Below are positions 60,856 through 64,000 of a stretch of DNA of 64,000 bases, one piece after another (position 1 is the stretch's first letter; each line of letters opens with the position of its first letter). Both the position numbers and the translations under genes were made by a program. The stretch covers positions 3,315,206-3,379,205 of the forward strand of contig NZ_JAPHOV010000001.1 in assembly GCF_026191185.1 (NCBI RefSeq), read 5' to 3'. Under the pieces are notes generated by a model that ran no database searches, was not told where the DNA came from, and saw only the letters and a program-made list of their open reading frames with translations. The DNA is from Legionella sp. PATHC032. Its GTDB lineage: Bacteria > Pseudomonadota > Gammaproteobacteria > Legionellales > Legionellaceae.

Positions 60856-62538
60856 TTATTTTACTGTGACAACAACCTTTTTAGCTGGCTTTTCATCTGA
60901 GTACTTTCTGGTGATATACCATTGCTGTAATATTGACAAAGTATTATTCACAATCCAGTACAAAACCAAACCAGAAGGAAAATTCCAGAACAGTCCGGTA
61001 AATAATATGGGTAAAAACATCATTACCTTAGCTTGCATTGGATCAGCTGGTGCTGGATTGAGTTTCTGCTGAATCAACATGGTTGCTCCCATGATTAATG
61101 GAAGAACATGGTAAGGATCCGCTGAAGCTAAATCATTTATCCAGAATATAAAAGGAGCTTGTCTTAATTCAACACTTTCCAGTAAAACCCAATAGAGCGC
61201 TATAAAAACCGGAATTTGAATTAATATAGGTAAACAGCCACCTAAAGGATTTACTTTTTCCTGTTTATAAAGCTCCATGGTCGCTTGGCTTATTTTGGCT
61301 TTATCATCACCATATCGCTCACGCAAAGCTTGCAATTTAGGCTGCAGCTTTCGCATACTAGCCATGGATTTATAACTTGTAGCGGATAATCGATAAAAAG
61401 CTAATTTAATAAGAACAGTTACAAGGACAATTGACCAGCCCCAATTCCCAACAACAGTATAAATTGCCTTCATTAAAGAAAATAATAATGAAGACAAGAA
61501 CCACAAAATACCATAGTCCACCGTTAAATCCAGAGATGGGGATATTCCCTTTAAAACACTTGTAATTTCTGGCCCTATGTATAATTTGGATCCTACCACT
61601 TTCTCTTCTTTTGGTTTGACAGTAATAGGCTGGCTTACCGCTCCAATAGTATAATCTTTGTCCGTAGCTAATGTATAAAACTTGTTTTCACTATCCGCAC
61701 TGGGAACCCAAGCACTCAAAAAATAGTGTTGTTGCATAGCAATCCAGCCACCTTTTGCATCCACATCCAGGTTAGATTTGCTCATGTCACTGAAACTAAC
61801 TTTTTGGTAACGATTTTTGCCAGGATTTGAAAAGGAAGCACCTGTATATGAGCCAATGTGAAAAATGCTTGATTTGTCTTCTTTGGGAGAACTACGTAAT
61901 AATTGAGTATTAAAATATCCTTTCCATAACGTATTACCAGTATTGGCTATCTTGTAATTGACTTCGATTAAATAACTTCCTTTTGTAAAAACAAACTCCT
62001 TTTTCACATCCAAACCGTCTTCGCTTTTACCATTTAGAGTGACTATCAGCTGGTTTTGATCCGGTTTCAATTCGTAATATTCTTTTTCCGATGTAAAATC
62101 AAAATCCAATGATTGCGGTTTTTGGCCATCTAAAACAAAAAGGCTGCTGTTCGCTACGTATCTCTCGCTGGTCTGATTTTGCAAGAGAGGGAATGGTTTA
62201 TTTTTATCTTCAACACTTAGTGGATAATCAAGCAATAGACCTTTAACAATATCTCCATTTCTTAAATCAATGTCGACATCCAAAACATCAGTTTTAACCT
62301 GAATCAATTGTTTACTGCTGCTCGCTTGTTCCTCTGCTTTCAATGTTATGGCTTGTTCAGCATTAGATTCTACATTAGACGGTATTATTTGTGGTAACAA
62401 ATGCCCATCTGATGTTAGTTTACTTGCAGTCTTATCTTCAATTGGTTGTTTGACTGGATAATCAATTTGCCAAGCGTTCCAAAGTGATAAACCAATAAGC
62501 GCAAGCGCCATATATAAAACTATACGTCGTATATCCAT
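60856..62538 (-). CDS. yidC: Membrane protein insertase YidC
   Basis: YidC inserts and folds inner-membrane proteins. It has an N-terminal membrane anchor (residues about 5-22), a large periplasmic beta domain of Gram-negative type and five C-terminal core helices, with [28 protein letters not shown], and ends with a basic tail (KKVVVTVK). The 560-aa length matches gammaproteobacterial YidC. It lies between yidD and mnmE as expected. Confidence 0.97.
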   Translation of the reverse strand: MDIRRIVLYMALALIGLSLWNAWQIDYPVKQPIEDKTASKLTSDGHLLPQIIPSNVESNAEQAITLKAEEQASSSKQLIQVKTDVLDVDIDLRNGDIVKGLLLDYPLSVEDKNKPFPLLQNQTSERYVANSSLFVLDGQKPQSLDFDFTSEKEYYELKPDQNQLIVTLNGKSEDGLDVKKEFVFTKGSYLIEVNYKIANTGNTLWKGYFNTQLLRSSPKEDKSSIFHIGSYTGASFSNPGKNRYQKVSFSDMSKSNLDVDAKGGWIAMQQHYFLSAWVPSADSENKFYTLATDKDYTIGAVSQPITVKPKEEKVVGSKLYIGPEITSVLKGISPSLDLTVDYGILWFLSSLLFSLMKAIYTVVGNWGWSIVLVTVLIKLAFYRLSATSYKSMASMRKLQPKLQALRERYGDDKAKISQATMELYKQEKVNPLGGCLPILIQIPVFIALYWVLLESVELRQAPFIFWINDLASADPYHVLPLIMGATMLIQQKLNPAPADPMQAKVMMFLPILFTGLFWNFPSGLVLYWIVNNTLSILQQWYITRKYSDEKPAKKVVVTVK

Positions 62539-62547
62539 TAAATATTC

Positions 62548-62793
62548 TCAATTCTTATCGTTAGGAAATAAAGGATCATAGCCACCTTTTGACCATGGAT
62601 GGCAACGAGACAATCTGTTAACTGCCATCAATATACCTTTGATTACGCCATAATGTTTTATCGCACTGTCAGCATATTCTGAACAACTTGGATAATAGCG
62701 ACAACACGGTGTTATCAAAGGGCTAATAAAATACTGATACATTTTTATTGGTAAGCAAACTATTCGCCGTAGCATGAGTTTAATTTGTCCCAT
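62548..62793 (-). CDS. yidD: Membrane protein insertion efficiency factor YidD
   Basis: The 81-aa protein has the YidD signature [23 protein letters not shown] and the later [10 protein letters not shown]. It is a small amphipathic inner-membrane protein. The start at 62793 overlaps the rnpA 3' end by 34 nt; an alternative ATG at 62775 ([16 protein letters not shown]) fits homologue N-termini better and still overlaps. Neither has a clear ribosome-binding site, so translational coupling to rnpA is likely. Confidence 0.93.
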   Translation of the reverse strand: MGQIKLMLRRIVCLPIKMYQYFISPLITPCCRYYPSCSEYADSAIKHYGVIKGILMAVNRLSRCHPWSKGGYDPLFPNDKN

Positions 62794-63104
62794 GTTTTAT
62801 TTAATTTAGTATTTATACCTAAATTGGTTTTCTTTGCTAGACCTGGTCTTGCCAAAATGATTACATCTACAGCAGGCAAGTTAGTTTGACGAAAACTTTC
62901 TCTAAGCAGCCGTTTAATACGGTTTCTGTCATGAGCCTTAGTTATCATTTTTTTTGACAATGCTAATCCAAGGCGAGCATAGCCTAACTTATTTTCTCTA
63001 AAAAGGAAAATAAAGTCATCTGTAGTTATTTTTTTCGCATTTTCAAACACGAAATCAAAATCATTTTTTTTTAATAGCCGTTGCGCTTTTTTAAATACAA
63101 ACAC
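62760..63104 (-). CDS. rnpA: Ribonuclease P protein component
   Basis: RnpA assists RNase P RNA in maturing tRNA 5' ends. The basic 114-aa protein has the RNR motif [15 protein letters not shown] and a [13 protein letters not shown] strand. The start is GTG immediately after the rpmH stop (TAA-GTG), as part of the rpmH operon. Confidence 0.95.
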   Translation of the reverse strand: MFVFKKAQRLLKKNDFDFVFENAKKITTDDFIFLFRENKLGYARLGLALSKKMITKAHDRNRIKRLLRESFRQTNLPAVDVIILARPGLAKKTNLGINTKLNKTWDKLNSCYGE

Positions 63105-63239
63105 TTAAGCTGATAAACGCTTGCGACCTTTAGCACGACGTCTTTTTATAACCAATCTACCAGCACGAGTAGACATCCTTAAACGAAAACCATGATCGCG
63201 TTTACGTTTTAAATTACTAGGTTGAAAAGTGCGTTTCAT
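63105..63239 (-). CDS. rpmH: 50S ribosomal protein L34
   Basis: The 44-aa protein reads [20 protein letters not shown] at its start and ends KGRKRLSA, the highly conserved L34 sequence. AGGG lies 7 nt before the ATG. It is the first gene of the operon, with a clear promoter just upstream. Confidence 0.97.
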   Translation of the reverse strand: MKRTFQPSNLKRKRDHGFRLRMSTRAGRLVIKRRRAKGRKRLSA

Positions 63240-63272
63240 GATGACCCTGCTTCTAAATTTATGAGGTTGGCA

Positions 63273-63301
63273 ATGATAGATAACTTTTTTTCAACTGTCA
63301 A
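63273..63301 (-). promoter_or_regulatory. Promoter of rpmH-rnpA-yidD-yidC-mnmE
   Basis: On the minus strand a perfect TTGACA (63296-63301) and TATCAT (63273-63278) are 17 bp apart, about 34 bp upstream of the rpmH ATG. Confidence 0.85.
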
Positions 63302-64000
63302 TTTGAATAATTGATTATTTTTTGTGTAAATTTTTATTTACAGCTCGTAATAGTATTAACTTTATATATTTTTTAAATTTATTTTTATTATATATACATC
63401 ACCTCTTGTGGATATTTTTAAAAATAACTTTATTTTTAATAACTTATATTGTTCTAAACTATGTTTGTAACTCCTGTGTTTTATTGTGATTTATTTGTTG
63501 TCTATTTATCCTGTCAATATTACGCATAAGTTATTTTCTCTTTTTCACTCATTTGAACTGTACTTATCCATAAAAAAATATATTCAAAATAATTGCAATA
63601 AATACTGATTGTATTTAAATTGGCTTGTTGATGTTGGGAAATTGTTTAGGAAATAACTTTAATTAATCAATTTTTGATTATATTTCTATTCATTGCTAAA
63701 GCTCTGATCTTATTTAAATTAATTTACTGTTAATATGAATATTAAGAGGAAGATTCTATTATGGCTTTGTGGATAACTTTTCCTTTTCTTTAAACCCGGG
63801 TATAATTTATTGATTGTTCAGATAACATATAGATTGAAATCTTTTTAGATTTTAAAAAAAAATACCAATTGATAAATTCTTGTTATTAATCTTTATTAAT
63901 TGTCTTGCTGATCAGGTACTTTCAATGGCAATATTTAATACTGTGGATAGATAGTTTTAAGTATTCTTTTACCACCCTTGTTTAATTTAGGAGTTATTTT
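63302..64000. other. oriC: oriC flank with DnaA boxes, upstream of dnaA
   Basis: This very AT-rich, gene-free region lies between rpmH and the window edge. DnaA boxes: a perfect TGTGGATAA at 63768-63776, and one-mismatch versions at 63407-63415 (TGTGGATAT), 63564-63572 (TTATCCATA) and 63942-63950 (TGTGGATAG). The rpmH-oriC-dnaA order is widespread in bacteria. The precise origin boundaries cannot be set from sequence alone. Confidence 0.7.
63989..63993 (+). promoter_or_regulatory. Probable dnaA ribosome-binding site
   Basis: AGGAG followed by TTATTTT at the very end of the window suggests that a start codon, most likely that of dnaA, lies immediately after base 64000. Confidence 0.55.

Overview
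The window is AT-rich gammaproteobacterial DNA and is almost certainly the origin-proximal end of a Legionella pneumophila chromosome. Three things point to this: the mompS outer-membrane porin genes, the astacin-like effector LegP, and the terminal order mnmE-yidC-yidD-rnpA-rpmH followed by DnaA boxes. The last bases look like the ribosome-binding site of dnaA, so the window ends at or inside oriC. A near-consensus parS site at 35370 fits an origin-proximal location. No tools were used. Family calls rest on visible motifs and on memory of these families.

Layout. 1-1576 (minus strand) is a candidate ribosomally made peptide (RiPP) locus: a 45-residue precursor-like peptide with a W-x-x-P leader motif and a Ser/Gly tail, a hairpin, a nucleotidyltransferase, and the start of an asparagine-synthetase-like gene that runs off the left edge. 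1700-6720 holds a small lipoprotein, a 110-bp palindromic element, a eukaryotic-type cystathionine beta-synthase catalytic domain, an unrecognised 347-aa protein, and a pair made of a coiled-coil/TM protein and a DOT1-like membrane-anchored methyltransferase. 6970-12213 has ihfB, dcd, a stomatin/NfeD pair and an LbtU-like porin. 12519-15455 is a tandem array of three MOMP porins, two of them identical over about 808 bp. 15766-27576 is housekeeping: motY-like, pyrC-rnt, ahpC-grxD, sodB, argD, an MBL hydrolase, GDPD, malic enzyme, sua5, tRNA-Leu(CAG) and psd. 27669-34194 is accessory: an 871-aa protein with a kinase-like motif, a 509-aa effector-like protein, a decayed gene and an M4 metalloprotease.

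34445-49699 contains a DUF2520 protein, parS, parC, the complete F1Fo ATP synthase operon (atpIBEFHAGDC, minus strand) and the conserved dolP-diaA-yraN-lpoA // rsmI block. 50721-54013 has an AlkB-type alkane hydroxylase and a SulP-STAS-cNMP transporter. 54301-59219 is an effector island. It holds a gene split at an A9 tract that encodes two SH2-like domains, then legP, then a 613-aa multi-TM protein. 59515-63239 is the mnmE-yidC-yidD-rnpA-rpmH operon with a clear sigma70 promoter, and 63302-64000 is the oriC flank.

The most notable observations are the tandem SH2-like protein with a homopolymer frameshift, the RiPP-like locus, the covarying leader hairpins and gene-conversion signature of the mompS pair, the kinase-like domain in the 871-aa protein, paired hairpins between atpA and atpG, and the parS/DnaA-box landmarks.
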